A stretch of 64,000 bases of DNA, from the NCBI RefSeq assembly GCF_001500025.1, contig NZ_LQIW01000007.1:1-64000 (forward strand). Reading direction: 5' to 3'. The position numbers and the translations under genes were made by a program. Shown one piece after another: positions 27,533 through 35,745 of this stretch. The stretch's first letter is position 1. Every line of letters starts with the position of its first letter. The stretch is from Mycobacterium sp. IS-1590 (lineage in GTDB: Bacteria; Actinomycetota; Actinomycetes; Mycobacteriales; Mycobacteriaceae). Under the pieces are notes generated by a model. It made no database searches. It was not told the origin of the DNA and saw nothing but the letters and a program-made list of their open reading frames with translations.

Positions 27533-27886
27533 ATGGACGCTGCAGTGGACCCGTCGGTGCCGCCGAGCGGGACCGGATGCGCTGAATGTGACGCAGTGGA
27601 CGGGTGGTGGGTCCATCTGCGCCGATGCGCGGCATGCGGTCACATCGGCTGCTGCGACGACTCCTTGGCGCGCCATGCGTCGGCACACTGGCGCGAGACG
27701 GGCCATCCAATCATCCGCTCGTTCGAGCCGGGCGAGGACTGGTTCTGGAACTATGCCACCAACGAGTACTACGACGGGCCACGGCTCGCCGCGCCCGAAT
27801 CCCGTCCCGAGGGCCAGACCGCCCCCGGTCCACGTGGAAGGGTTCCTGCGGATTGGATGGCGCAGTTGCGCGCTCGCCGAGACTGA
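27533..27886 (+). CDS. UBP-type zinc-finger domain protein
   Basis: A 117-residue protein consisting essentially of one UBP-type zinc finger (the ubiquitin-binding fold of eukaryotic deubiquitinases). The Cys/His ladder is clear: CAECDAVDGWWVHLRRCAAC, GHIGCCDDSLARHASAHWRE, TGHPIIRSFEPGEDWFW. The first residues are unstructured. The ATG at 27533 lies 8 nt after TAGGCT (27519-27524), a leaderless arrangement; the upstream in-frame start at 27488 was rejected. Bacterial members of this family are common in actinobacteria and of unknown function. Confidence 0.85.
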   Translation: MDAAVDPSVPPSGTGCAECDAVDGWWVHLRRCAACGHIGCCDDSLARHASAHWRETGHPIIRSFEPGEDWFWNYATNEYYDGPRLAAPESRPEGQTAPGPRGRVPADWMAQLRARRD

Positions 27887-27915
27887 AACCTCGGCTCGGC
27901 GGGTATCCACCGCCG

Positions 27916-28104
27916 GTGAACCACGACAAGAAGGACAACCCCGACACCGCCGAGACCGACGCCGGGCCCGCCAACGCCGACGACGATGTGCAGAGCGACC
28001 CGGCCAGGGGCACCGACGACACCCAAGAGGAAGGCGTCGACTGGTCGGACGAGGGCGGCGCGATGCCGAGCGGCCCCGCCGACACCGGCGACCACACCCA
28101 GTGA
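27916..28104 (+). CDS. Small acidic hypothetical protein
   Basis: A 62-residue, very acidic, low-complexity protein (VNHDKKDNPDTAETDAGPAN onward, ending GPADTGDHTQ) with no hydrophobic segment. It is taken from the 3' part of a longer open frame, starting at GTG 27916, 29 nt after the zinc-finger gene. The codon pattern and Asp/Glu/Thr content resemble other small acidic mycobacterial proteins. It might be co-transcribed with the zinc-finger gene. No family is recognised and the call as a gene is moderate. Confidence 0.5.
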   Translation: MNHDKKDNPDTAETDAGPANADDDVQSDPARGTDDTQEEGVDWSDEGGAMPSGPADTGDHTQ

Positions 28105-28105
28105 C

Positions 28106-29089
28106 TCAGCGCAGCGAGTCGGCCAACTCCGTAAGCGTCTGCGCAGTCGTGTATTTCGGTTCCCAACCGAGCTGACTCTTCGCCTTGCTGGTGTCCATGA
28201 CCACCGACGTGCGGCCGATGTGCACCCACTCCAGCGCGGACGGGACGAACGGCAGCCGGGCGACGACGCCGGACGCTGCGGTCGCGGCGACCTTGGGTAC
28301 CCGCACTGGGCGGGCGCCGAGTTCGCGGGCCACGTCGCCCACCGTGATGAGCCCGTCGCCCGCGATGTTGTAGGCGCCCGGCTCCGCAGACGTGGTGGCG
28401 GCCAACGCGATCGCGGCCGCCACGTCGTCGTGGTGGACCAGCTGCAACGGGATGCCGGGATCCGGGACCGGTGTCTTCAACAGCGGAACGGCGTCGGATA
28501 GGCGCTTGACCGGGCCGGGCAGCCGGGTCCACGGCATGTTGTCGGCCAGTGCGGGCGCCTTCGGTCCCGCGACGATGCAGGGCCGCAGCACATACACCTC
28601 CAACGACGAACCGCCCACGATGTCGGCCAGCGCCGCCTCGCACTCGGCCTTCTGCTCGGAGTAGTAGTGCTCGGGTGACCCGCGCGGCGGCACGTCCTCG
28701 GTGAGCGGAACCGGATTGTCGCTGTGATATCCGTAGGCGGCGACCGACGACGTGTACACCAGCCGCCGCGGGCGCGCAGCGGCGACCGTCGCCTCGAAGA
28801 CGTTGCGGGTACCGGCCAGGTTGATCCGGGCGCTCTCCTCCCGTGAGCCCATGATGATGAACGCGAGGTGGACCACGACGTCGGCGCGCCCGACCAGCGC
28901 GTCGACGGCCTCGCGATCGAGGATGTCGCCCTGCAGGTACGTCGTCTTCGACCAACCGTGCTCGGCCGGGTCGAACGGCCGGCGAGCCATCCCGATGATC
29001 TCGTCGACCTCCGCGACGCCTTCCAGCGCTTCCACCGCCGACTTGCCGATCTCACCCGTCGGCCCCGTCACCGCCACCGTGATTCCCAT
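28106..29089 (-). CDS. NAD-dependent epimerase/dehydratase (extended SDR)
   Basis: A 327-residue extended short-chain dehydrogenase. The Rossmann motif TGPTGEIGKSAVEAL is at residues 8-22, then the VVHLAFIIMG beta-4 region, the catalytic Ser region VYTSSVAAYGYHS and the YxxxK pair in HYYSEQKAECE near residue 145. The C-terminal part (YNIAGDGLITVGDVARELGA) is typical of sugar or sterol-type epimerases. The start is ATG 29089; the longer frame to 29254 enters the neighbouring gene. It lies next to a phytoene-dehydrogenase-like flavoprotein on the same strand. Substrate unknown. Confidence 0.82.
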   Translation of the reverse strand: MGITVAVTGPTGEIGKSAVEALEGVAEVDEIIGMARRPFDPAEHGWSKTTYLQGDILDREAVDALVGRADVVVHLAFIIMGSREESARINLAGTRNVFEATVAAARPRRLVYTSSVAAYGYHSDNPVPLTEDVPPRGSPEHYYSEQKAECEAALADIVGGSSLEVYVLRPCIVAGPKAPALADNMPWTRLPGPVKRLSDAVPLLKTPVPDPGIPLQLVHHDDVAAAIALAATTSAEPGAYNIAGDGLITVGDVARELGARPVRVPKVAATAASGVVARLPFVPSALEWVHIGRTSVVMDTSKAKSQLGWEPKYTTAQTLTELADSLR

Positions 29090-29129
29090 GCGCGCCGCAT
29101 TCCCGGTGCGGACGGGTCGGAAACAGGCT

Positions 29130-30692
29130 TTAGGACATATCGGCCAGCGCCTGCTTGGCCGCGTTGTAGCCCGGAATGAACGTGATGCCGGGGCCGCCGT
29201 GGCAACCGGCGCTGCCCAGGTACAGCCCGTCGATCGGAATCGGCTGATCGACATAGCCTTTGGGCCCCGGCCGGTTCGGACCCATCTGGTCGGGATGGAT
29301 CAGCCCGTGGCAGTAGTCGCCGCCGGGCGCACCGAACATGGTGCCCATGTGTTTGGGCGTGAACGTCGTGTGCCGCAGGATGAGGCTCTCGAAGTTCGGG
29401 GCCAGTCGGGTGACCTTCTCGATCACACGCCTGCCCATCTCTGCCTTCATCTCGCCGTAGCCGTGCTCGCCCTCCGAGATCGGAAACCACAGCGAGAACG
29501 CCGAGGCCGCATGCTTGCCCGGCGGCGCCAGGCCGGGGTCGTTCACCGACGGGATCTGCAGGGCGATCGACGGGTCGGTGGGCACGACGCCGCGCCTGGC
29601 GTCCTCCCACTGTTGTTGGAGTTCCTCGGGCGTGCTGAAGATTCCGATATTGGACTGCATGGCGGGGTCGTTGAGCAGTTCGTAGGGCGCCGCGAACTCC
29701 GGAATGCCCTCCAGCGCGAAGTGCATCTGCAGATAGCTGCCCCGGTGGTCCAGGCGTGAGAAGCGGTCCCGCACCTCGGCGGGGACCGCGTTGGAGTCGA
29801 CGAGACCGTTGACCGTCAGGTCGGGTGCGACGCCGGATACGACGATCGGGGACGATAGCGAGGTGCCGTCTTCGAGCCGCACTCCGGTGACCTTGCCGTC
29901 GGCGACCGTGACCTCCACGACCTTGCTGCGCAACCGCAGTTCTCCGCCGTTGGCGGTGAACACGTCGCATAGGTGCGACGTGAGGGCTCCGATGCCGCCT
30001 CGTAGCTTCTTGACCAGTAACGCGTTCTCGTCGGGGACGGCAAAGCCGTACGCGAGGGCGGCGGCCGTGCCCGGGGTGGCCGGTCCGCGGTAGGTGGTGT
30101 TGCACGCCAGCAGCGACAGCATGCCGCGCAACGCACCGTTCTTCTCCTTGTCCGGCAGGTAGCGGTCGAGCACGTCGGTGACCGAGCCGAACAACATGTC
30201 GGTGATGGTCGAGCGCTCGAATTCGCTTGTCGCACAGGCATACATCTCATCAAGCGACTTCGGGGGCCGGCCCGCGTCGAACCGGCCCAACGCCCGTGTG
30301 GGCGCCTGACACCACGCCATCAACCCGGCCATGCCGTTGACGGCCTCGGCGCCGTGCACCTCGTTGATGTGCGTCAGGAGCTTCACCGGGTCGGTGAAGT
30401 AGACCAACGGCTCGTCACCTACGCCTCGCAGCGACACCGACATCACGTCGAGGTCGACGGTCGGCAGCGAGTCGAGGCCGAGTTCGCGGCTGACCACCGC
30501 CGACGTCGGAATCTGCACCGAGCCGGCGATCTCGAACTTGAACCCGTCGAACAATTCGACCGTGGAGGCCATGCCTCCGGCGTACAACTTCGCGTCCAGG
30601 CAGAGGGTGCGCATACCGGCTTTCTGCAGCACGGTGGCCGCGGTCAATCCGTTGTGCCCCGCACCGATGACGATGGCGTCGAAGTCGCTCAT
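29130..30692 (-). CDS. Phytoene-desaturase-like FAD-dependent oxidoreductase
   Basis: A 520-residue flavoprotein of the CrtI/phytoene dehydrogenase-like amine-oxidase family. The dinucleotide-binding motif AIVIGAGHNGLTAATVLQKA is at residues 6-25, the FAD-binding GGIGALTSHLCDVFTANGGE lies mid-protein, and the C-terminal motif DGLYLGSAGCHGGPGITFIP closes the FAD site. The start is ATG 30692. A palindromic operator (30720-30739) sits 28 bp upstream, just past the TetR gene, and has a near-identical twin before that tetR, so this gene is probably TetR-controlled. There is no carotenoid cluster, so the substrate is open. Confidence 0.85.
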   Translation of the reverse strand: MSDFDAIVIGAGHNGLTAATVLQKAGMRTLCLDAKLYAGGMASTVELFDGFKFEIAGSVQIPTSAVVSRELGLDSLPTVDLDVMSVSLRGVGDEPLVYFTDPVKLLTHINEVHGAEAVNGMAGLMAWCQAPTRALGRFDAGRPPKSLDEMYACATSEFERSTITDMLFGSVTDVLDRYLPDKEKNGALRGMLSLLACNTTYRGPATPGTAAALAYGFAVPDENALLVKKLRGGIGALTSHLCDVFTANGGELRLRSKVVEVTVADGKVTGVRLEDGTSLSSPIVVSGVAPDLTVNGLVDSNAVPAEVRDRFSRLDHRGSYLQMHFALEGIPEFAAPYELLNDPAMQSNIGIFSTPEELQQQWEDARRGVVPTDPSIALQIPSVNDPGLAPPGKHAASAFSLWFPISEGEHGYGEMKAEMGRRVIEKVTRLAPNFESLILRHTTFTPKHMGTMFGAPGGDYCHGLIHPDQMGPNRPGPKGYVDQPIPIDGLYLGSAGCHGGPGITFIPGYNAAKQALADMS

Positions 30693-30719
30693 GGGCTGAG
30701 GCTGACACGTTATTCCAAG

Positions 30720-30739
30720 TTTTGTCAATAATGACAAAA
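30720..30739. promoter_or_regulatory. TetR operator upstream of the FAD oxidoreductase
   Basis: TTTTGTCA (30720-30727) and TGACAAAA (30732-30739) form a perfect 8-bp inverted repeat with the 4-nt centre ATAA. It lies between the tetR stop and the flavoprotein start and matches the site at 31363-31382. Shared half-sites on both sides of tetR are strong evidence that this regulator binds them. Confidence 0.75.
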
Positions 30740-30741
30740 CA

Positions 30742-31338
30742 TCAGCCGGTGACGCCGTCGGCCAGGGCGCGCAGGGCCTGCCCGGTGAGCCGCGACAGCT
30801 CCAGCAGGGAGCGCTCGTCGCCGAGCATCCACACCTCCATCGCGCCGAACACAGCCGCGGCGATGCACCGCGCGGTGACCGTGATCCGCATCCGCTCGTC
30901 GGTGGAGACGTCGGATCGAAGACCCTCGGCGAGGTGCTCCGCGATCACCTCGGCGAAGTCGGCTTCCACCTGGCGCATGTGCCGCACCACCCGGCCCGGT
31001 TCGAGTTCCTGCGCGCGCAGGGCGGCGGTCTGTGCGACGGCCCAGTCGTCGTACGGGCGGGCCATGATCGCGCTGTGCACCGCCTCGATGATCGGCTCCT
31101 TGCGGTCGCGGGCGGCCAGCGCCGAGCGGAACCAGTCCAGGCCGGCGTAGTCGGCGAACAGCAGGTCGTGTTTGGACGCGAAGTGGCGATAGAAGGTTCG
31201 CAACGACACACCGGCGTCGGCCGCGATCTGTTCGGCCGACGTCTCATCGACGCCCTGCGCAAGGAACCGTACGACCGCCGCTTTCCGCAGCGCTTCGCGG
31301 GTGCGCTCGCTGCGCGCGGTCTGGGCCGGACGGGGCAT
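30742..31338 (-). CDS. TetR-family transcriptional regulator
   Basis: A 198-residue TetR repressor-type protein. The N-terminal helix-turn-helix is textbook: RTREALRKAAVVRFLAQGVD followed by TSAEQIAADAGVSLRTFYRH and FASKHDLLFADYA (residues about 10-60). The remaining helices form the ligand and dimer domain. The start is ATG 31338; a TTG two codons upstream is less likely. Matching operators at 30720-30739 and 31363-31382 flank the gene, so it probably represses itself, the downstream flavoprotein gene and the divergent DUF2834-type membrane protein gene. The inducer is unknown. Confidence 0.92.
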   Translation of the reverse strand: MPRPAQTARSERTREALRKAAVVRFLAQGVDETSAEQIAADAGVSLRTFYRHFASKHDLLFADYAGLDWFRSALAARDRKEPIIEAVHSAIMARPYDDWAVAQTAALRAQELEPGRVVRHMRQVEADFAEVIAEHLAEGLRSDVSTDERMRITVTARCIAAAVFGAMEVWMLGDERSLLELSRLTGQALRALADGVTG

Positions 31339-31362
31339 GTGCAAGAAAGTACCCGAGACAGG

Positions 31363-31382
31363 TTATGTCAATATTGACAAAA
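31363..31382. promoter_or_regulatory. TetR operator in the tetR/DUF2834 divergent promoter
   Basis: TTATGTCA (31363-31370) and TGACAAAA (31375-31382) form an 8-bp inverted repeat with one mismatch and the 4-nt centre ATAT. It overlaps TTGACA hexamers on both strands and lies 25 bp upstream of the tetR start and 28 bp upstream of the plus-strand gene, well placed to block both. Confidence 0.75.
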
Positions 31383-31410
31383 CTTGGCCCGGTGGTGGGA
31401 GACTCCGGTC

Positions 31411-31902
31411 ATGGTTTCGTTGATCATTCACCTTGTCCTCGGGTTCGCGACGCTAGCGGTCATCGTCAAAGCGAATCCCGCGATCTTCGCGCGCTACGCC
31501 TCAGGTCCGCGGGTCACCAAGCTCGAGTTGTTCTACTACGTCGCGGGCGTCGCCTCGGTCATCCTCGGCTACTACTTCAACAACCAGTTTGTGGCCGAGT
31601 ATGCGCCGCCGGGTGGGCTGCACAACTTCGTATGGGGGCCGGGCAGCTGGTCGGAGTTCATCGCGCTGGGCTACGACAACCCCGCGGCCAGTTCGGCCAG
31701 CCAGGACTACACGATCATGAGCCTGCTGCTGTTCCCCGCCTGGTTGCTCGTCGACGGTCGCAGGCGCGACGTCAAACACGCCTGGCTGTATCTGGGTTTC
31801 ATCCTGTTCGCCAGTTCGGCATTCGCCTGGGCGTTCTATCTGGCGACCATCGAGCGCCAGCACCGGCATCAGTCGACCGCCCAGGTCACCTCACCGGCTT
31901 GA
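31411..31902 (+). CDS. DUF2834-like membrane protein
   Basis: A 163-residue membrane protein with four predicted spans: SLIIHLVLGFATLAVIV, LFYYVAGVASVILGYYF, YTIMSLLLFPAWLLV and WLYLGFILFASSAFAWAF. The C-terminal half, with a charged GRRRDVKHAW between the last two spans and a terminal ER pair, resembles the DUF2834 family. The start is ATG 31411 rather than an upstream TTG inside the operator spacer region. It is divergent from the TetR gene and shares its operator. Function unknown; TetR control suggests a response to a small hydrophobic compound. Confidence 0.7.
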   Translation: MVSLIIHLVLGFATLAVIVKANPAIFARYASGPRVTKLELFYYVAGVASVILGYYFNNQFVAEYAPPGGLHNFVWGPGSWSEFIALGYDNPAASSASQDYTIMSLLLFPAWLLVDGRRRDVKHAWLYLGFILFASSAFAWAFYLATIERQHRHQSTAQVTSPA

Positions 31903-31927
31903 CGACTCCCGGTCGTACAGTGCGTTC

Positions 31928-32386
31928 ATGAACACCGACGCGCTGCGCCAACGACGGCTGGAGGTGATCCGTGTGCACATGGACACCGAGGTCACCAAGG
32001 AGTTCGACGCCACCCTCGCGACGTTCAAGAACGAGTCCGGGGGACGGCCGCACTACGAGATCATGGCCACCGGCCAGGTCTTCGACGGCGACGACGAGGT
32101 CATGGCCTACTACCGGAGCACGCGCACCGCGTTCCCCGATCAGCGCCACGACAACGTCCGGTTCCACGTCGCCGACGACGCGGTGATCGTCGAATTCGAC
32201 CTGCTGGGAACCAATCTGGGCGAGTTCTACGGATTACCGCCGACAGGCAAAGCGTTCCGGGTGCCGGTGGCCGCGGTGTTCTTCTTCACCGACGACCGCA
32301 TCGTCAACGAACGGATCTACTTCGACTCCGCGAGCCTCGTGTCACAGATCGGTCGCACCGAGTTGCTCACCGGAGCCGCCCAGTGA
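31928..32386 (+). CDS. SnoaL-like polyketide cyclase-family protein
   Basis: A 152-residue SnoaL/ester-cyclase-like protein. An N-terminal helix ([20 protein letters not shown]) is followed by barrel strands with [40 protein letters not shown] and the conserved [20 protein letters not shown] ending, a pattern of SnoaL cyclases. The ATG at 31928 lies 6 nt after TACAGT (31916-31921), so it can be expressed leaderless from its own promoter. The stop overlaps the next gene by 4 nt (GTGA), coupling it to the metallo-hydrolase. Substrate unknown. Confidence 0.78.
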   Translation: MNTDALRQRRLEVIRVHMDTEVTKEFDATLATFKNESGGRPHYEIMATGQVFDGDDEVMAYYRSTRTAFPDQRHDNVRFHVADDAVIVEFDLLGTNLGEFYGLPPTGKAFRVPVAAVFFFTDDRIVNERIYFDSASLVSQIGRTELLTGAAQ

Positions 32387-33171
32387 AGGTTCACCATCTC
32401 AATTGTGGGTCGATGCATCCATGGGGTGTCCCCGTCCTGGTCTGCCATGTGCTGCTCGTCGAGACCGACAACGGGCTGGTGCTCGTCGACAGTGGCTACG
32501 GGCTGGCCGATTGTGAGGAGCGGGCACGCCGAACCGGCCCCACTCGCCGCCTCTTTCGGCCGTTCTTCGACCCGGACGAGACCGCCGTCCGGCAGGTGGA
32601 ACGGCTGGGATTTCGGCGCGAGGATGTCCGCCACATCGTGGTCACGCATTTCGATGTCGACCACATCGGCGGGATCTCCGATTTCCCCCACGCCGAAATC
32701 CACTGCACCGCAGCCGAAGTGCTCGGGGCAATGCAGCCGCCGACACGGGGTGAACGCTTCCGGTTCCGATCGGCCCAGTGGGAGCACGGTCCCAAGATCG
32801 TCGAGCACACCCCCGACGGGGAGAAGTGGCGCGGGTTCGCCGCGGCCAAGGAGCTGACCGAGGTCTCGCCGGGCATCGTGCTGATGTCGCTGCCCGGCCA
32901 CACCCGCGGACATGCCTGCGTGGCCGTGGACGCGGGCCATCGCTGGCTTCTGCACTGCGGGGACGCCTTCTACCACCCCGACACCATCGGCGGCCCGGGA
33001 CGAATCGCTCCGGTGCTCGGCGCGTTCGAGAAGGTCGCCGCGTTCGACCGTAAGCAGGTGCGCGACAACCACGCTCGGCTGACCGAGTTGTACCGCCGCG
33101 GCGAACCCGATCTGCTTCTCCTGTGCGCGCACGATCCGGGACTGCTGGCCCACGCGAGGGAGACCGCGTAG
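32383..33171 (+). CDS. Metallo-beta-lactamase-fold hydrolase
   Basis: A 262-residue MBL-fold enzyme, related by eye to the N-acyl-homoserine-lactonase/glyoxalase II-like groups. The metal motif is [10 protein letters not shown] near residue 88-97 (HxDxDH form), with a further His in [16 protein letters not shown] near 169 and Asp in [10 protein letters not shown] near 192; a late His occurs in [10 protein letters not shown]. Five or more of the metal ligands are thus in place and it should be active. The start is GTG 32383, overlapping the SnoaL-like gene. The substrate cannot be assigned. Confidence 0.85.
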   Translation: MKVHHLNCGSMHPWGVPVLVCHVLLVETDNGLVLVDSGYGLADCEERARRTGPTRRLFRPFFDPDETAVRQVERLGFRREDVRHIVVTHFDVDHIGGISDFPHAEIHCTAAEVLGAMQPPTRGERFRFRSAQWEHGPKIVEHTPDGEKWRGFAAAKELTEVSPGIVLMSLPGHTRGHACVAVDAGHRWLLHCGDAFYHPDTIGGPGRIAPVLGAFEKVAAFDRKQVRDNHARLTELYRRGEPDLLLLCAHDPGLLAHARETA

Positions 33172-34011
33172 CTAGCCGGCGGCGCGCTTGCGAAGGGACG
33201 CCTGCAGCCGCTCGAGCACGTCGAAGTAGCGCGTCGGTGCGATCCGGGCGAGGGCGTCGAACATATACGCGTCCGGCCCGACGAGGATCCGGGCCTTGCC
33301 CGCCTCCACACCGCGGTGGATGATCTCCGCCGCCTTCTCAGGCTGGGTTCTGGTCATCGCCGCGAACTCCTCGACGACCTGGTCCTTGGTGGGACCGCCC
33401 GGCTCGTCGCGGAACCGACCGTTGCGCACGATGTTGGTGTTCACGCCACCGGGGTGCACGTTGACGGCCGACACGCCCGTGCCCCGCAGCTCCTGACGCA
33501 GCGAGTCCGTGAATCCGCGAACCGCGAACTTCGCTGAACAGTAAGCGCTTTGGCCCGGCATGCCGACCAAACCGAAGACGCTCGACGTATTGACGATCAC
33601 GCCCTCGTCCTGCTCGACAAGGACGGGCAGGAATGCTCGGGTGCCGTTCACGACACCGTGAAAGTTGATGTTCCACAACCAGTCGTCGTCGCCGGCGACG
33701 GCGTCGAGCACGGTCGATCCGAGCGCGACACCGGCGTTGTTGAACACCGCCCCGAGCGGCCGGGGAGCCCACTCGCGTACCTCGGCGGCGAACTCGTGTT
33801 GGGCCTGGGCATCGCTGACATCCAGAACCCGCGACAATGCCGGGCCCCGCAGCGACGCCTCGGTCTCCTTGAGCCCCTGTTCGTTGACGTCGGCGATGGC
33901 GACCGGGCAGCTGTACGACGAGAGCCGCTGCGCCAGTGCGCGTCCGATGCCCGACGCCGCGCCGGTGATGACCGCGGTACGCCCGCTGATCGTCCTACGT
34001 TGCTTGCTCAT
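33172..34011 (-). CDS. Classical short-chain dehydrogenase/reductase
   Basis: A 279-residue SDR. Cofactor motif TGAASGIGRALAQRL at about residues 15-29, NNAGVALGSTVLD near 90, catalytic Ser in VIVNTSSVFGLVG and the YxxxK pair in SAYCSAKFAVRGF near 160. The Asp in AIADVNEQG at the end of beta-2 suggests preference for NAD. A C-terminal extension of about 60 residues ends in a basic RKRAAG. The start is ATG 34011. It is preceded by four GGTAC boxes spaced one helical turn apart (34032-34068). It ends exactly where the convergent hydrolase gene ends, with adjoining stops. Confidence 0.9.
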   Translation of the reverse strand: MSKQRRTISGRTAVITGAASGIGRALAQRLSSYSCPVAIADVNEQGLKETEASLRGPALSRVLDVSDAQAQHEFAAEVREWAPRPLGAVFNNAGVALGSTVLDAVAGDDDWLWNINFHGVVNGTRAFLPVLVEQDEGVIVNTSSVFGLVGMPGQSAYCSAKFAVRGFTDSLRQELRGTGVSAVNVHPGGVNTNIVRNGRFRDEPGGPTKDQVVEEFAAMTRTQPEKAAEIIHRGVEAGKARILVGPDAYMFDALARIAPTRYFDVLERLQASLRKRAAG

Positions 34012-34031
34012 AGCGACTGGCCCGCCTTTCT

Positions 34032-34068
34032 GGTACACCGAGGTACCGCTACGGTACGCGGAGGTACC
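34032..34068. promoter_or_regulatory. Four helically phased GGTAC boxes upstream of SDR
   Basis: GGTAC occurs at 34032, 34042, 34053 and 34063, i.e. at intervals of 10, 11 and 10 bp, two of the copies extended to the palindrome GGTACC (34042-34047, 34063-34068). The array can be read as two 21-bp units. It ends 21 bp upstream of the SDR start codon, a location typical for operators of TetR-like repressors binding as paired dimers. Confidence 0.7.
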
Positions 34069-34254
34069 GCGTATGACAAGGGCGGTTCGGTCCGCACCGT
34101 TCGCGGACGCGAGGCGATGAACTCGCGCCGATTCTAAGTGTCTGACCGGGCTTCTCCCCGTGGGACGCTCACGACGCGCACGTCACCTCGATGTAAACGC
34201 CCGCAGCCGTGGGCATTTCACTGCGGCGCGCGAGACCCGTCCACCCACGAGAAA

Positions 34255-35013
34255 GTGAACACGTTGACCACCATCATCGACACCCCGTCGCGGCTGACTC
34301 CTCTGGAGCCGGTCGCGCTCGATCCCGCGGCCTTCCCGCCCACCAACGTCGCCGCCATCCCACCCCTTGCCGCGCATTGGCAAAAGCTCGACTTCCGCGA
34401 GATTCTGAGCCGACCGGCGGCCTTCTTGTCGGTCAGCCAGTCCAATTCCCTCTACAAGCCCGGCGGTGTGCAGTACGCGGAAGGTCACGCGCTGCGCGGC
34501 AGCCTCGAGGCGACGGTGAAGGCCGTACGGGCGGCACGCAAAGCACCGAACTTCCTGTCGTTCAACTGGATCGGTTTCTCGGTGTTCCGCAAGGACTATC
34601 CGCAGACGACCTTCGACCGTGTCCAGTACGAGAGTTGGACCGGCCACATCGACGCGACGCCCGAGCAGATCGCCTGGGACAACGCGCTCGTCGACGAGCT
34701 GCGCGAGCTGGTGGAGCCCGGTGATAGCGAGCTCTACGAAAAGGCGCTTCAAACCGCGTTCGTCGGCACCGACCTGCCGGGTGCACTGATCCGGCAGAAG
34801 ATCGAGGTCGTCGTCATCACCGGAATCCACCTCGACTGGTGCATCGAAGGCAACGCCCGCGCCGCGCGCGACCACGGGTTGCTGCCCATCATCATCGGTG
34901 ACGCGACCGGCGCCGCCCGCCCCGACCAGGAGCCGGCCGCATTCAGCCGCATCAACGAGTTCTTCGCCCCGGTGATCTCGTCGGATCAGTTCGTGGAATG
35001 GGTGGGGCGCTGA
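34255..35013 (+). CDS. Isochorismatase-fold cysteine hydrolase-like protein
   Basis: A 252-residue protein of the isochorismatase/nicotinamidase fold. The C-terminal core is clear: VVVITGIHLDWCIEGNARAA with the nucleophilic-type Cys near residue 200, then RDHGLLPIIIGDATGAARPD. The N-terminal strand, where the family has an Asp, reads AAFLSVSQSNSLYKPGG and lacks it, so catalysis may be altered. I chose GTG 34255 after a GAGAAA ribosome-binding site; an in-frame GTG at 34138 adds a poor-looking leader. The stop overlaps the AmiS-type transporter gene in TGATG, so the two act together, perhaps on amides. Confidence 0.75.
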   Translation: MNTLTTIIDTPSRLTPLEPVALDPAAFPPTNVAAIPPLAAHWQKLDFREILSRPAAFLSVSQSNSLYKPGGVQYAEGHALRGSLEATVKAVRAARKAPNFLSFNWIGFSVFRKDYPQTTFDRVQYESWTGHIDATPEQIAWDNALVDELRELVEPGDSELYEKALQTAFVGTDLPGALIRQKIEVVVITGIHLDWCIEGNARAARDHGLLPIIIGDATGAARPDQEPAAFSRINEFFAPVISSDQFVEWVGR

Positions 35014-35699
35014 TGGGCAACGTGGGTCTGCTCCTCGTCGGCGTCGTCCTGTTCGTCAACGGCCTGGTCTCCATCGGAGTGGTCAAGCCGAGAAGCGCCG
35101 CGCCGCTCAACGTGTTCGTCGGCGCGGCACAGGTTGTCCTGCCCACGCTGATCCTGGTGCAGGCTGGTGGTGACACCGGCGTCGTCAACGCGACCTGGCC
35201 GAGCCTGCTGTTCGGGTTCACCTACCTGTGGTTCGGGCTCATCCAGATCTACGACCTCGAGCCGCAGGGGTTCGGCTGGTACAGCGCGTTCGTCGCCGCG
35301 ATCGCACTGTTTCACGCGGTCAAGAACATCGGCACCGATCCGGTGTTCGCGGTCATCTGGGCCACGTGGGCGCTCATGTGGACGCTGTTCTTCGTGCTGC
35401 TCGGTTTGGGGATCAGCCGGTTCCGGTCGTTCGACCTCGGCCACTTCACCGGGTGGGTGCTGATCCTGCTCGGCATCCCGACGTGCACGCTGCCGGCGAT
35501 CTTCCTGTTGAACGGCGCCTGGTCGTTATCGCCGTTGGCCGGGGTCGCGGCGCTTGCCGCCCTGGTGGCCGGCGTCGCCCTGTCGGCGGCGCTGGCGACG
35601 CGCACCGCACGGACGGACGAACCCGTACCGGTCGCTGCGCCGGCCCCGGTCGAGGTTGTGCCCGCCGACGGGGAGCTGGCCGTGCCGCAACCGGTTTGA
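35013..35699 (+). CDS. AmiS/UreI-family transporter
   Basis: A 228-residue membrane protein of the AmiS/UreI family of urea/short-chain amide channels. It shows six hydrophobic spans starting with VGLLLVGVVLFVNGLVSIGV; the family-type segments are APLNVFVGAAQVV, FGFTYLWFGLIQIYDLEPQGF with its conserved aromatic pore residues, and GWYSAFVAAIALFHA. The tail is Pro/Ala/Val-rich and probably cytoplasmic. The start at 35013 overlaps the stop of the isochorismatase-fold gene, which implies import or export of that enzyme's amide substrate or product. A terminator-like hairpin follows at 35716. Confidence 0.85.
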   Translation: MGNVGLLLVGVVLFVNGLVSIGVVKPRSAAPLNVFVGAAQVVLPTLILVQAGGDTGVVNATWPSLLFGFTYLWFGLIQIYDLEPQGFGWYSAFVAAIALFHAVKNIGTDPVFAVIWATWALMWTLFFVLLGLGISRFRSFDLGHFTGWVLILLGIPTCTLPAIFLLNGAWSLSPLAGVAALAALVAGVALSAALATRTARTDEPVPVAAPAPVEVVPADGELAVPQPV

Positions 35700-35715
35700 C
35701 AGCGATCCAGATGCC

Positions 35716-35745
35716 CCGGCGGCTTCGGGATACCGGAGCCGCCGG
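35716..35745 (+). terminator. Hairpin after the AmiS gene
   Basis: CCGGCGGCT (35716-35724) and AGCCGCCGG (35737-35745) form a perfect 9-bp GC-rich stem with a 12-nt loop, 17 nt past the stop. There is no long T-tract, as is usual in mycobacteria, so termination is probable rather than certain. Confidence 0.5.
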
